From: CAVQAH01 sp963784195
Lineage (GTDB): Bacteria > Acidobacteriota > Vicinamibacteria > Vicinamibacterales > 2-12-FULL-66-21
Direction of reading: 5' to 3'
Assembly (NCBI GenBank): GCA_963784195.1
Contig: CAWARA010000027.1
Location: forward strand, 1-64,000
DNA: 64,000 nucleotides
The first letter of the stretch is position 1. Every line of letters begins with the position of its first letter. Position numbers and translations under genes: made by a program. Shown piece by piece: positions 9,457 through 20,094 of this stretch. The notes beneath the pieces were generated by a model, which had not been told where the DNA came from, searched no databases, and saw only the letters and a program-made list of their open reading frames with translations.

Positions 9457-10404
9457 ATGATCACGAGACTCCAGGCGGTGTTTCCGCCGATGGCGACGCC
9501 GTTCTCCAGCGGCGACGTCGATGTCGCCGCCATCCGGCGCAACGTTCAGAAGTGGATGCTAGCGGGCGTCGGCGGCGTCGTGGCGCTCGGCTCCAACGGC
9601 GAAGCCCCATTGCTCGACGACGAGGAGTCGGATCGCGTCATTGCCGCAGCCCGCGAGGGGTTGCCCGCCACCGGGTTCCTGATCGCCGGAACGGGACGCG
9701 AGTCGACGCCAGGCACGATTCACGCGTCGAAGCGCGCGGCGCGTCTCGGCGCGAACGCCGTGCTCGTGCGGACGCCTTCCTACTTCAAGAGCCGGATGAC
9801 GCGCGACGCGTTCGTTCGTCACTACACCGCGGTAGCCGATGCCTCGCCGTCACCGGTGCTGCTCTACAACTATCCGGCGGTCACCGGCGTCAACTTGACC
9901 GTCGAAGCCGTGGCACGGCTGTCGGAGCACCCGAACATCATCGGCGTGAAGGAAACGGGAAGCGACACCGCGCAGGTCGGCGCGTTCGTCGACGCATCGA
10001 GTCGAGCGTTTGCCGTCCTCGCCGGATCCGCGCCCACGTTCTACCCATCGTTGTGCATGGGCGCGCGGGGTGCCATTCTCGCGGCGGCGTGCGTGGTGCC
10101 GGACGTCTGCGCGCGCCTGCTCGATCATTTCCGCGAGGGCCGGCACGCTGAGGCTCGCGCGCTCCAGGCGCTGATTACGCCCCTCGCACAGCTCGTCACC
10201 ACGGTCTACGGCGTGCCGGGCCTGAAGGCCGCGATGGACCTCGCCGGTTACACCGGTGGCGAGCCGCGTGGCCCGCTGCAGCCCGCGTCACCCGATGCTG
10301 TCGATCAGATTCGCGCCGAGCTCCAAGCGGTCAGATCCCGATTCTCTGAAGCGGGCTTGTCCCCCCTGGCTCTAGCGAAGGGGGATCAGAAGATCGAGAT
10401 CTGA
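9457..10404 (+). CDS. DHDPS/NAL-superfamily aldolase
   Basis: Class I aldolase of the dihydrodipicolinate synthase / N-acetylneuraminate lyase superfamily, 315 aa, cytoplasmic. The Schiff-base Lys is in GVKETGS and the catalytic Tyr in LLYNYPAVTG. The carboxylate-binding motif reads GSNGE rather than the GTTGE usual in DapA. This favours a 4-hydroxy-2-oxoglutarate aldolase (HOGA1)-like or related 2-keto acid aldolase over true dihydrodipicolinate synthase. The last roughly 30 residues are low-complexity and may be poorly conserved. It stands between the GNAT cassette and mtgA with no pathway partners nearby, so the substrate remains open. Confidence 0.85.
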   Translation: MITRLQAVFPPMATPFSSGDVDVAAIRRNVQKWMLAGVGGVVALGSNGEAPLLDDEESDRVIAAAREGLPATGFLIAGTGRESTPGTIHASKRAARLGANAVLVRTPSYFKSRMTRDAFVRHYTAVADASPSPVLLYNYPAVTGVNLTVEAVARLSEHPNIIGVKETGSDTAQVGAFVDASSRAFAVLAGSAPTFYPSLCMGARGAILAAACVVPDVCARLLDHFREGRHAEARALQALITPLAQLVTTVYGVPGLKAAMDLAGYTGGEPRGPLQPASPDAVDQIRAELQAVRSRFSEAGLSPLALAKGDQKIEI

Positions 10405-10445
10405 CTCGGGCGATAGGCGATTACCGGCGCGTATAATCGAACTGA

Positions 10446-11303
10446 ATGGCACGCAAGCGACGCACGGGCGGTCGTTTGATTCGCCTCATCGGTCAAGGGG
10501 TTGCTGCCATCCTGGCCATCGTCTTTGCGGGCGCCGCCTACATCTACCTGACGCTTCCCGACGTCCGCAGCCTGCGGACGGAGAATCCCGAGACTACAGC
10601 GTTCATGGAACTGCGCGACCGCGAAGCGCGGGCCGCGGGACAGGAACCGCGGCGTCAGCAGCGCTGGATCCCGTACGCGCGTATCTCGTCGAACCTCACG
10701 CGTGCGGTGCTCGTGACGGAAGACAGTGCCTTCTGGGATCACGATGGCGTCGACTACGAGCAGGTGAAGGAGTCGATCGGATTGAATTTCGATCGCATGG
10801 AGTTCGTGCGCGGCGGCAGCACGATCACGCAGCAGCTCGCGAAGAACCTGTATCTCTCGCCATCGAAGGATCCGATTCGAAAACTGCGCGAGCTGATCAT
10901 CGCGCGGCGCCTCGAGGCGGAGCTCTCGAAGCGGCGGATTCTCGAGCTGTATCTGAACGTGATCGAGTGGGGCGATCAGGTGTACGGCGCGGAGGCAGCC
11001 GCGCGGCGCTACTTCAGAAAATCGGCGTCGACTCTGACGGCTGAAGAATCCGCGCTGCTCGCCGGCGCGATTCGCAATCCGCGGCTGCTCGATCCCGGCA
11101 GTCCGAGCACGCGGCTGCGCCGGCTCCAGCATCTCATTCTCAGCCGGATGGGCGCGAAAACGCCGCCGGCGGCAACCGATCCCGCAGACGCTCCCGCCGC
11201 GTTACCGGCTGTTCTGCCCATCGAAGGCGTTCCTGCCGTGCTGCCTGGCGAAGTCGTTCCCGCGAAGCCCCCGGGTGGTGGGGGCGAGGGCGCGGGCAGC
11301 TGA
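10446..11303 (+). CDS. mtgA: Monofunctional biosynthetic peptidoglycan transglycosylase
   Basis: GT51 glycosyltransferase that polymerises lipid II into glycan strands at the periplasmic face, 285 aa. One N-terminal membrane anchor (about residues 18-37) follows a very basic start. GT51 motifs are VTEDSAFWDHDGVD with the catalytic Glu, RGGSTITQQLAKNLYLSPSK, KLRELIIARRLE, KRRILELYLNVIEWG and YGAEAAARRYF. No transpeptidase domain is present, which separates it from bifunctional PBPs. The Pro/Ala-rich tail of about 50 residues (three short VLPxE-like segments) is an addition to the usual MtgA length. Confidence 0.93.
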   Translation: MARKRRTGGRLIRLIGQGVAAILAIVFAGAAYIYLTLPDVRSLRTENPETTAFMELRDREARAAGQEPRRQQRWIPYARISSNLTRAVLVTEDSAFWDHDGVDYEQVKESIGLNFDRMEFVRGGSTITQQLAKNLYLSPSKDPIRKLRELIIARRLEAELSKRRILELYLNVIEWGDQVYGAEAAARRYFRKSASTLTAEESALLAGAIRNPRLLDPGSPSTRLRRLQHLILSRMGAKTPPAATDPADAPAALPAVLPIEGVPAVLPGEVVPAKPPGGGGEGAGS

Positions 11304-11390
11304 CCGTCCGATCCACGCTGACAGTTTTGGTTCGGCAATCACATTCCCGTAAATGGCAGGGATTGCAGGGCTAAGTCCGTTCTGCTCACC

Positions 11391-11420
11391 TTGACAGGAG
11401 GCCCATGGTGTCTCTATAGT
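11391..11420 (+). promoter_or_regulatory. Strong sigma-70-type promoter upstream of the zincin gene
   Basis: A perfect -35 TTGACA (11391-11396) and a near-perfect -10 TATAGT (11415-11420) with 18 bp between them. Transcription would begin about 11427, 20 nt before the ATG at 11447. Confidence 0.65.
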
Positions 11421-11446
11421 CGCCTCACACAGCATCACAGCTCCCA

Positions 11447-12343
11447 ATGATGCGACAAGGACGCGGGCCAGGCGAACGCGTTTCCTTTGGGAGAGAAGCG
11501 CGTTTCGGTTCAGGGCTCACGTGTGTCGGCATGATCAACTATACCGAGCGCATTGCGCTCCTGATGCAGGATGTCGTGCGCAGGACGCCCCTGCTGTCGT
11601 TCATCGACCTCTCTGAGGTCCTGGTATTCGGACGGTTTGGTCGCGCCGATGCAGAGGGGCCGTTTGCCACCTGCCACTGCCTCACGCTACCCGAAAGCGA
11701 GCCGGGATATTTCTTCTGGCGCGACCGCAGCACAGGGGAGCTGACGCGGCGTTCGGAATGGTTCGTCACCAAGTCGCCGGTCGTCCGGATCGGTCCGACC
11801 ACCGTCAAGTACCTCATCTCGTTCGTGCTTCCGCGCTATTGCGACCAGAGCCTCGAGCGTTCGCGGAAAGCGGAGTTTTACACGGATGAGCCGGGTTGGG
11901 TCGCCAAGCTGGACACGATCTTTCACGAGCTCTATCACATCGATCCTGACGAGACGGGGATCCGCCGCTTCATGCGGGCGGACGGCAGCGACTCGTTCCG
12001 ATCGCACGGCCCGAACTATTACGAGGAAGTGGCGGCGATGGTGAAGGCGTATCTCGCCTCAGGACCCGATCCCGCGCTCTACGACTTCCTGCAGTGCGAT
12101 TTCGCCGAGCTCACCACCCGTTACGGCGGCGTCGTCGGCACCACCTTCAGGAATTTCCCATCGTTTCCGCAGCGCTACATGGAGCGGTTGAACCTGCCGG
12201 CTGGTGATACCGCGGTACGCGTCGAGCCGATCAAGCCGCTGACTCAACCCGTGACCTACACGGAAGACGACCTCCACATCCGGCAGTTCACCGAAGCCAG
12301 TGCGCGGCGATTGACGCGCAAGGGCCAGCATCGGGCGGCTTAG
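11447..12343 (+). CDS. Putative zincin-type metallopeptidase
   Basis: Protein of 298 aa (269 aa if the ATG at 11531 is used) with no signal peptide, so probably cytoplasmic. The centre has the zinc-binding motif HELYHIDP (HExxH) at about residues 164-168, followed 20-25 residues later by SHGPNYYEEV, where a further metal ligand is likely. The N-terminal half (MINYTERIALLMQDVV onward) and YCDQSLERSRKAEFYT look like an ordered domain, but I do not recognise a named family. The promoter at 11391 fits the ATG at 11447; homology would decide between the two starts. Peptidase activity is inferred only from HExxH. Confidence 0.65.
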   Translation: MMRQGRGPGERVSFGREARFGSGLTCVGMINYTERIALLMQDVVRRTPLLSFIDLSEVLVFGRFGRADAEGPFATCHCLTLPESEPGYFFWRDRSTGELTRRSEWFVTKSPVVRIGPTTVKYLISFVLPRYCDQSLERSRKAEFYTDEPGWVAKLDTIFHELYHIDPDETGIRRFMRADGSDSFRSHGPNYYEEVAAMVKAYLASGPDPALYDFLQCDFAELTTRYGGVVGTTFRNFPSFPQRYMERLNLPAGDTAVRVEPIKPLTQPVTYTEDDLHIRQFTEASARRLTRKGQHRAA

Positions 12344-12353
12344 GGGACGGTGA

Positions 12354-12392
12354 CGCGCGCGGCTGAAGCCGCGCGCAGCTGAAGCTGCGCGC
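12354..12392. repeat. Two overlapping GCGCGGCTGAAGCCGCGC-type palindromes
   Basis: The first palindrome is GCGCGCGGCT..AGCCGCGCGC (12355-12377) and the second GCGCGCAGCT..AGCTGCGCGC (12371-12392); they share the middle GCGCGC. They lie between convergent genes, so they could serve as a bidirectional terminator. Relatives occur at 21022, 29458 and 58709. Confidence 0.7.
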
Positions 12393-12414
12393 TACTGGGG
12401 TACGCGACGCGCCG

Positions 12415-12955
12415 TCAATGCACGCGACGGGCTCCGACGAAGCGCGGTCCCCAATACGTTCCACCGAGCCGTTCGACTCGAACTTCCCCTCGCGAGCTCG
12501 GCGCGTGCACGAACGAATCAGGTCCGAGCGCAATCCCGACATGCGACACGCCATGGCCAGACGTGTCGAAGAACACGAGGTCGCCGGGCGCGATCGCCGT
12601 TTGCGTGACGAGTCCAGCGACGCCGTACTGTTCGCCCACGGTTCTCGGCACGGTGATCCCGTGCTGGGCGAAGACATACCAGACGAACCCGCTGCAGTCG
12701 AAGCCTGAAGGATCGCTGCCGCCGTTCCGATACGGCGTTCCCCGAAGACCTCAGAGCGGTGCTGGTGATGGCACCGGATTCCGCCGTCGGCGTCGGCGTC
12801 GGCGTTGGCAGCGGGGCATCGGGGGCGGCTGGTGGAGGGGCAGGATGGGGCGAAGACCCTCGCGCCGGGCGGGGAAACGGCTCAGGCTTTGCTCCAGTCG
12901 AAGCGCAACCCACCAGGGTCATCAGGGTGAGCAGGGTTGCGCAGATCCGGAACAT
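12415..12955 (-). CDS. NlpC/P60 family lipoprotein peptidoglycan endopeptidase, one frameshift
   Basis: Outer-membrane or periplasmic cell-wall hydrolase expected to cleave the gamma-D-Glu-meso-Dap bond, about 179 aa. The start at 12955 gives a lipoprotein signal with lipobox LVGC, then a Pro-rich linker with short TP repeats. The frame breaks near 12738; removing one G from a G-run restores SSGTPYRNGGSDPSGFDCSG, where the Cys is the catalytic nucleophile. The catalytic His is in VSHVGIAL and the third polar residue is in FVHAPSSRG. The catalytic set is complete. It is convergent with the zincin gene. Confidence 0.87.
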
Positions 12956-13046
12956 GGGAGCCCCGCTGATTATCGACGAGAGGGCCGCTGAAGCAAAGTA
13001 CCGCCCTAAGATGCTGGAAACAATCCTGTTACGGTCCGTCGTGGCC

Positions 13047-13076
13047 TTGACACTTATGGCCTCGCTCGGGCAGAAT
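13047..13076 (+). promoter_or_regulatory. Candidate sigma-70 promoter for the HNH gene
   Basis: TTGACA (13047-13052) and CAGAAT (13071-13076) separated by 18 bp, 14 bp before the ATG at 13091. The -35 is perfect and the -10 matches at four of six positions. Confidence 0.4.
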
Positions 13077-13090
13077 GGCTTGAGTTGTCC

Positions 13091-13629
13091 ATGGAGCAGA
13101 CGCTCCTTCTGAACGCCACGTACGAGCCCCTCAAGGTCGTCCACTGGCAAAAAGCGGTCACGCTTTGGTGTCAGGGGAAGGTCGAGGTTATCTCTGTGTA
13201 CAACGACCGGGAGGTCCGGTCGGTGTCGTTCAGCTTCAAGCTGCCCTCGGTCATCCGGCTGCTGCGATATATCAAAATCAAGCGAAATATCGACTACGTG
13301 CCGTTTTCGCGCGCGAATATCTACGCGCGCGACGACCATTCGTGCCAGGTACCTGTGGCGAGAACTTTTCCACGCCGGAGCTCACGTTCGATCATGTGGT
13401 GCCGGTCGCCAAGGGCGGCCGCAAGGACTGGGAAAACATCGTCACGTGCTGCATCAGCTGCAACCGCAAGAAGGGCGGCCGCACGCCCGCCGAGGCAGGT
13501 ATGCATCTGATTCGGATCCCCAAGCGACCCGAGCGGGCGCCCGCCATCCGGATTACGGTCGGTTTGAAGAACGCACCGGATAGCTGGCGTGATTACTTCT
13601 ACTGGAACATGGAACTCGACGAGACCTGA
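13091..13629 (+). CDS. HNH endonuclease domain protein, two-base lesion
   Basis: Small HNH nuclease of about 178 aa. The N-terminal part (MEQTLLLNATYEPLKVVHWQ, then KLPSVIRLLRYIKIKR) is typical of widespread housekeeping HNH proteins. The zinc-binding and catalytic part reads CQ-YC-GENF, LTFDHVVPVAKGG and ENIVTCCISCNRKKG, giving two CxxC pairs and the H of the FDHV motif. The frames before and after 13350 differ by two: the sequence has GGTACC where GTAC alone would give the conserved CQYCG, so one extra base on each side of TAC is the simplest explanation. The partner and target of the enzyme are unknown. Confidence 0.87.
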
Positions 13630-13682
13630 GCCTCTCTCCGCCGTCTCTCAGTCCCGCCAGTCCGTTTCCGCGATTCGACCGC

Positions 13683-14702
13683 ATGCATGCAGCGCCGCTG
13701 TCCCGCATAACCGGGGTGTATCCGCTTTGGGCGGTTGAAGGCGGCTCCGTCACCATTTCGGGAGACGGGTTCCAGGTGGATCCCGATCTCCCGGAAGTCA
13801 AGTTTGGCGGGGTGCCCGCGCGCGTTTCGTCTGCCTCGCAGCAATCACTCACAGCCACGGTGCCAGCAGGGCTCGACGGTGGAAAAACCGCCGTTCGCGT
13901 GAGCACGGCTCCCGGTGAAACCGCCTACGTCGAGATCGGATCGCCGCTTGCGACCGGCCTCCACCAGGTCGACAGTCCCGCATTCGATCGCAAAGGAAAC
14001 CTGTACGTCACGTTCAGCGGGTCGCGCGGCCAACAAACTCCCGTCTCGATTTATGTCGTGCGTCCCGACGGGGCTCGCGAGCCGTTCGTCTCCGGCATCC
14101 CGAACCCAACATCGATGACGTTCGATCGTGACGGACATCTGCTGGTGTCCAGCCGGTTCGACGGCTGCGTCTATCGGGTGACGCCGGGGGGCACGGTCAA
14201 GGCGTTCGCCTCAGAGCTCGGCGTTGCCTGCGGATTGGCGGTCGGGCCCGACGGTGCGCTGTATGTCGGCGATCGCTCGGGCTCGGTGCTCCGCGTCGAG
14301 GACGAACGGGCGACGCAGTTCGCCGAAATCCCCTCGAGTGTTGCGGCATTCCACCTGGCCTTCGGACCTGACGGCTGGCTCTACGTGACTGCCCCGACGC
14401 TCGCGACGCGAGACGTCGTCTACCGCGTGTCGCCATCGGGCACTGTCGAAACATTCTGCGAGGGATTCGGACGCCCGCAGGGCCTGGCTTTCGACGAAGA
14501 GGGCGTGCTGTTCGTGGTTGATGCCATCGCTGGCGACGCCTGCGTCTACCGGTTGCAGCCTGATCGGCCAGGAGAGAAAGAGCGCGTGCTCACAGCCGGA
14601 TCGCTGGTCGGTCTTGCGTTCGATCCTCGTGGCGGCCTGGCGCTGGCATCGAACGAAACCGTCTACCGTTTGCAGGCGAGCCTCCGGCCGTTTTTCGGAT
14701 AG
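13683..14702 (+). CDS. IPT/TIG domain plus SMP-30/NHL-type beta-propeller protein
   Basis: A 339-aa protein. Residues about 5-80 form an IPT/TIG immunoglobulin-like domain (ITGVYPLWAVEGGSVTISGDGF). Residues about 95-335 form a six-bladed propeller with repeated D-x-x-G-x-L/V-x-V units (FDRKGNLYVTFSG, FDRDGHLLVSS, VGPDGALYVGD, FGPDGWLYVTA, FDEEGVLFVVD, FDPRGGLALAS). Such propellers occur in gluconolactonases and in uncharacterised periplasmic proteins. No clear signal peptide is seen. The function cannot be assigned beyond fold. The permease gene starts 12 bp downstream. Confidence 0.75.
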   Translation: MHAAPLSRITGVYPLWAVEGGSVTISGDGFQVDPDLPEVKFGGVPARVSSASQQSLTATVPAGLDGGKTAVRVSTAPGETAYVEIGSPLATGLHQVDSPAFDRKGNLYVTFSGSRGQQTPVSIYVVRPDGAREPFVSGIPNPTSMTFDRDGHLLVSSRFDGCVYRVTPGGTVKAFASELGVACGLAVGPDGALYVGDRSGSVLRVEDERATQFAEIPSSVAAFHLAFGPDGWLYVTAPTLATRDVVYRVSPSGTVETFCEGFGRPQGLAFDEEGVLFVVDAIAGDACVYRLQPDRPGEKERVLTAGSLVGLAFDPRGGLALASNETVYRLQASLRPFFG

Positions 14703-14714
14703 ACTCTCCGCCGC

Positions 14715-16234
<1,520 letters not shown>

Positions 16235-16238
<4 letters not shown>

Positions 16239-16828
16239 GAACTCCAAACCGACGCCTTCTTCGCCCAGGTGCTGTCCGTATACCGGCTGCTGAAATGCTT
16301 GGCAGTCTCTACCAGTGCCGACGGGTCGTTGGTGGCCTTGTACCGCGAGACACCGGCCCAGTACAGCGACTCGGCGGCCGCGTCAGAGTTCGGATAGCGC
16401 TCGACGATTCCGCGGAAGAGCCGTTCGGCGTCTGCGAACTGGCCCCTGCCGAAGGCCGACTTGGCAAGGCCTAGTTCGAGTTGGGGGAGAAATTCCTCGA
16501 CGGGGAGAAACCCTTCGATCCGGTGTCGCTCGACGCCATCCGGGTCGACTATGAGAGTGGTCGGCGTCCACTGGGCGTTGAAGCGCTGGCCGAGCTTTTT
16601 GAACTCGTCGCGCTGCTGAACCGCATGTACGCGGACGGGATGGAAATTCTTCGTGATGAACTCCACGACGCGTGGATCCGGATACACCTCGGCATCCAGC
16701 CGAGCGCAGCCGCTTCACATAGGGGCGGCGCTGAAGTCGAGCAGCACGTGGTGCCCGCTTTTGTTCGCCGCTTTCAACTCTGCATCGAGATCCCGCTTCC
16801 ATTCGATTTCCTTGATTGCATTTGCCAT
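16235..16828 (-). CDS. Probable selenoprotein: thioredoxin-fold protein with UxxC motif and C-terminal TPR-like helices
   Basis: ATG at 16828 is preceded by a strong GGAGG site at 5 nt. The frame reads MANAIKEIEWKRDLDAE and VLLDFSAAPM, then TGA (codon 38, complement of 16715-16717), then SGCARLDAEVYPDP, and stays open to the TAG at 16235. The TGA sits exactly where a thioredoxin has its first redox Cys, giving U-S-G-C. A 6-bp stem (CTCGGC/GCCGAG) with loop TGGAT begins 10 nt after the TGA, putting the loop 16 nt downstream with G in its second position, as bacterial SECIS elements require. Thioredoxin strands continue (WTPTTLIVDPDGVE), and about 75 helical residues with a TPR look follow. The protein would have 197 aa. 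Decoding needs SelA/B/C/D, not in this window. A plain nonsense mutation or read error is the alternative. Confidence 0.78.
16688..16704 (-). promoter_or_regulatory. Candidate bacterial SECIS hairpin
   Basis: On the coding strand CTCGGC-TGGAT-GCCGAG forms a perfect 6-bp stem with a 5-nt apical loop. The loop begins 16 nt after the in-frame TGA and has G at its second position. Known bacterial SECIS elements have an apical loop about 16-37 nt after UGA with a G in the first two loop positions, so this fits at the short end. Confidence 0.65.
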
Positions 16829-16961
16829 GAACGCCTCCATCCAGAACCAGATGCATCGTCGGTGCCCGAACGAAGACGAGCGGCTCAGCTGCGAAGTCGA
16901 ACGAAACCGGACGCGATCAGGGGCTGCGAGGCTACTAGTGATAGAATGGCAGTTTTGGAAT

Positions 16962-16977
16962 CCGCGAGAATTCGCGG
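16962..16977. promoter_or_regulatory. Palindrome upstream of uvrA
   Basis: CCGCGAGAATTCGCGG, with arms CCGCGA and TCGCGG around GAAT, 9 bp before the uvrA ATG. It could be a repressor operator; it does not match the E. coli or alpha-proteobacterial LexA box. Confidence 0.35.
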
Positions 16978-16986
16978 CTGTGGTGT

Positions 16987-19837
16987 ATGGCTCACGACTG
17001 GATTGCGGTACGCGGCGCCCGCGTCCACAACCTCAAGAATATCGACGTCGACTTGCCGCGCGACCAGCTGGTCGTCATCACGGGTCTGTCGGGATCCGGC
17101 AAGTCGTCGCTTGCCTTCGACACGATCTACGCCGAGGGACAGCGCCGCTATGTCGAGTCGCTCTCCTCGGTACGCCCGGCAGTTTCTCGAGCAGATGGAA
17201 AAGCCGGACGTCGATCTCATCGACGGCCTGTCGCCGGCCATCGCGATCGAGCAGAAAACCACCGGCTCCAATCCCCGTTCGACCGTCGGCACCGTCACCG
17301 AAATCTACGACTACCTTCGACTCCTGTTCGCCAACATCGGGATCCCGCACTGCCACCTGTGCGGACGTGAGATCGCCTCCCAGTCGCTCGAGCGGATCGT
17401 GGACATGGTCATGGCGCTGCCCGGAGACGAGCGCATCAACGTGCTCGCCCCCGTCGTGCGCGGACGAAAAGGGGAGTTCAAGAAAGAGCTGGCAGCCCTT
17501 CGCGCGCGCGGCTTCACGAAGGTCCGCGTCGACACTCAGCTGCGATCCCTCGACGAGGACATCAAGCTCGACCGCCGCCGCAATCACACCATCGAGGTCG
17601 TCGTCGATCGGCTGATCCTGAAGCCTGGCGTCGACCGGCGTCTTGCCGAGTCGGTCGAAATCGCCCTCAACCTCGCCGAAGACATCGTCGTCATCAATAC
17701 GCTCGACGGCGGTGACCGCTTGTTCTCGCGCCGCCTTGCGTGCACCTACTGCGGCGTGAGCATGCCGGAGATGACGCCTCGCGCATTCTCGTTCAACTCT
17801 CCTCACGGTGCCTGCCCGGACTGTCAGGGCCTTGGCGCGGTTTACGACTTCGATCCGGCGCGCGTGATTCCCGACGAATCGCTGTCCCTCGACGCTGGCG
17901 CGATTGCGCCGTGGGCCAAGGGCGACAAAAAGCTGATCAAGGAAGCGCTCGCGACGCTGAGCCGCACGTTCACCATCGATCTGACGGTTCCGTTTCGGCG
18001 GCTGCCGCGCAAGTCGCGCGACATTCTCCTCTTTGGCGCGGGAACGAAACGGGTCGAGTCGGAGAACGGAAAGCGGAAAAAGACCCGCGAGACGGATCCG
18101 TTCGGCACCGGCTTCGAAGGGCTCATTCCGAACCTTCGCCGCCGTTACGAACAAGGCACATGGCTCGAGCAGGAGAACCTCGAACCCTACCGCGCGCTTC
18201 GCCCGTGCCCGGCTTGTCAGGGCGAGCGTCTCAAGTCGCAGAGCCGCGCCGTCAAGGTCAAGGGCCGGACGATGTCGGAGTATGTGAACCTGCCGGTGTC
18301 GGAGGCGGTCACGACGTTCGATGAACTGGAGCTCTCCGACCGCGAGTCGCTGATCGCCAGCCGCATCGTCCGGGAGATTCGCGATCGGCTGCACTTCCTC
18401 GACGACGTCGGTGTCGGATATCTGACACTAGGACGCAGCGCCGCAACGCTGTCGGGAGGCGAGGGCCAGCGGATCAGGCTCGCTACGCAGATTGGGTCGA
18501 ACCTGACCGGTGTCCTCTACGTGCTCGACGAGCCGTCGATCGGTCTCCACCAGCGCGACAACCGCGCGCTCCTTGCGACCCTGGCGCGACTGCGCGACCT
18601 GGGCAACACCGTCGTCGTCGTCGAGCATGACGAGGAAACGATCCGCACGGCTGACTACGTCGTCGATCTCGGGCCGGGTGCCGGCGAGCATGGTGGCCAC
18701 GTGATCTTTCAGGGATCGCCCGGCGATCTGCTGAAGGATGGCCACGGATCGCTGACGGGCGCCTACTTGCGCGGGGATCGCCGAATCAACACGCCTGGAT
18801 TGCGGCGGTCCACCGATCGCGGCGAGGTGATCATCCGCGGCGCGCGCGCGAACAACCTCAAGAACATCGACGTCACCATCCCTCTTGGCGTGCTGACGAC
18901 CGTGACCGGTGTCAGCGGTTCGGGGAAATCGACGCTCGTGAACGAGATCCTCTACCGGGCGCTTGCGCGCCTGCTGTATCGCGCCGGCGACGAGCCTGGC
19001 GCGCATTCCGCCATCGAGGGCATCTCGCTCGTCGACAAGGTGATTCAGATCGATCAGTCGCCGATCGGCCGTACGCCGCGTTCCAACCCGGCCACCTACA
19101 CGGGGCTGTTCACGTTCATCCGCGAGCTGTTCGCGATGCTGCCGGAGGCCAAGGCGCGAGGGTTCAGGCCGGGGCGGTTCTCGTTCAACGTCAAAGGCGG
19201 ACGTTGCGAGGCGTGCCAGGGCGACGGCGTGATCGCGATCGAAATGCACTTCCTGCCGAACGTCTACGTGACGTGCGAGCAGTGCAAGGGCCGCCGCTAC
19301 AACCGCGAGACGCTGGAAATCAAGTACAGAGGGAAGTCGATTGCCGACGTGCTCGATCTGACCGTCGATCAAGCGCTGCCGCTGCTCGAGAATTTCCCGC
19401 CGATCGCCAACAAGCTGCGGACGCTCCAGGACGTGGGACTCGGGTACATCGAGCTCGGTCAGTCGGCGACGACGCTGAGTGGCGGCGAGGCGCAGCGGGT
19501 GAAGCTGTCGAAGGAACTGTCACGCAGGGGCACAGGGCGCACACTCTACATCCTCGACGAACCGACGACCGGCCTGCACTTCGAGGACACCCACAAGCTG
19601 CTCGACGTGCTGAACAAACTTGTCGACCAGGGCAACACGGTTGTAATCATCGAGCACAACCTGGACGTGATTAAGTCCGCCGACTACGTGATCGACCTGG
19701 GTCCCGAGGGTGGTGGTGGCGGTGGCCGAATTGTTGCGCGGGGGACTCCTGAAGACGTCGCAAGGAGCCGAGAATCCTTCACAGGGCGCTTTCTGGCGGG
19801 GGTTTTGGGGTTTCCTCCGGTCCAGGCAGCCTCCTAG
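16987..19837 (+). CDS. uvrA: Excinuclease ABC subunit A, one frameshift
   Basis: DNA damage-recognition ATPase of nucleotide excision repair, about 949 aa after repair. The start is ATG at 16987 (MAHDWIAVRGARVHNLKNID). The first Walker A is GLSGSGKSSLAFD. The frame breaks near 17170, where removing one G restores SLSSYARQFLEQMEKPDVD. Further marks are zinc-finger modules CHLCGREI, CTYCGVSM..CPDCQGLG and CEACQGDGVIAIEMHFLPN with CEQCKGRRY, ABC signatures LSGGEGQRIRLATQ and LSGGEAQRVKLSKEL, the second Walker A GVSGSGKSTLVNE, and two Walker B blocks with LDEPSIGLHQRD and LDEPTTGLHFED. uvrA is normally intact in free-living bacteria, so the lesion is probably a sequence error. Confidence 0.95.
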
Positions 19838-19892
19838 GAACCAGGCTTCAGCTGACGAGCTAAGAATGCCACCACCAGACAACACTGACGAT

Positions 19893-19945
19893 TGTGGTAA
19901 AACAGCCACACTGCCAGGGGTAGAACCTGTGGCTCGACAGCCACA
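19893..19945. promoter_or_regulatory. Two spaced TGTGG-N8-CCACA palindromes upstream of lpxC
   Basis: TGTGGTAAAACAGCCACA (19893-19910) and TGTGGCTCGACAGCCACA (19928-19945) are both 18 bp with the same TGTGG-N8-CCACA layout, their centres 35 bp apart. They lie in a 257-bp spacer without a gene, 150-200 bp before the lpxC start. A dimeric regulator binding two sites is a reasonable reading. Confidence 0.45.
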
Positions 19946-20094
19946 AACGTACCCATATTCGGTCCATCCGGCGGTCGGATCAGTCCTTCAAGTCTATATT
20001 TATCAGTATATTAGCGGATATTACTGGCGACAGCTGACGCTGGCAGGGGGTTTGCTGAGCTGGGAGAGGCCCACCCAGCGCCACTAAAGAGGTC

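Noticed and set aside
16962..16977. LexA box in front of uvrA
   Set aside because: The palindrome CCGCGAGAATTCGCGG does not match known LexA consensus sequences (CTGT-N8-ACAG, GAAC-N7-GTTC, CGAAC-type), so I list it only as an unidentified palindrome.
19710..20087. Open frame overlapping the uvrA end and the spacer to lpxC, including VYIYQYISGYYW
   Set aside because: It runs over uvrA coding sequence in another frame and the spacer part has no domain or ribosome binding site; the AT-rich stretch is more likely regulatory.
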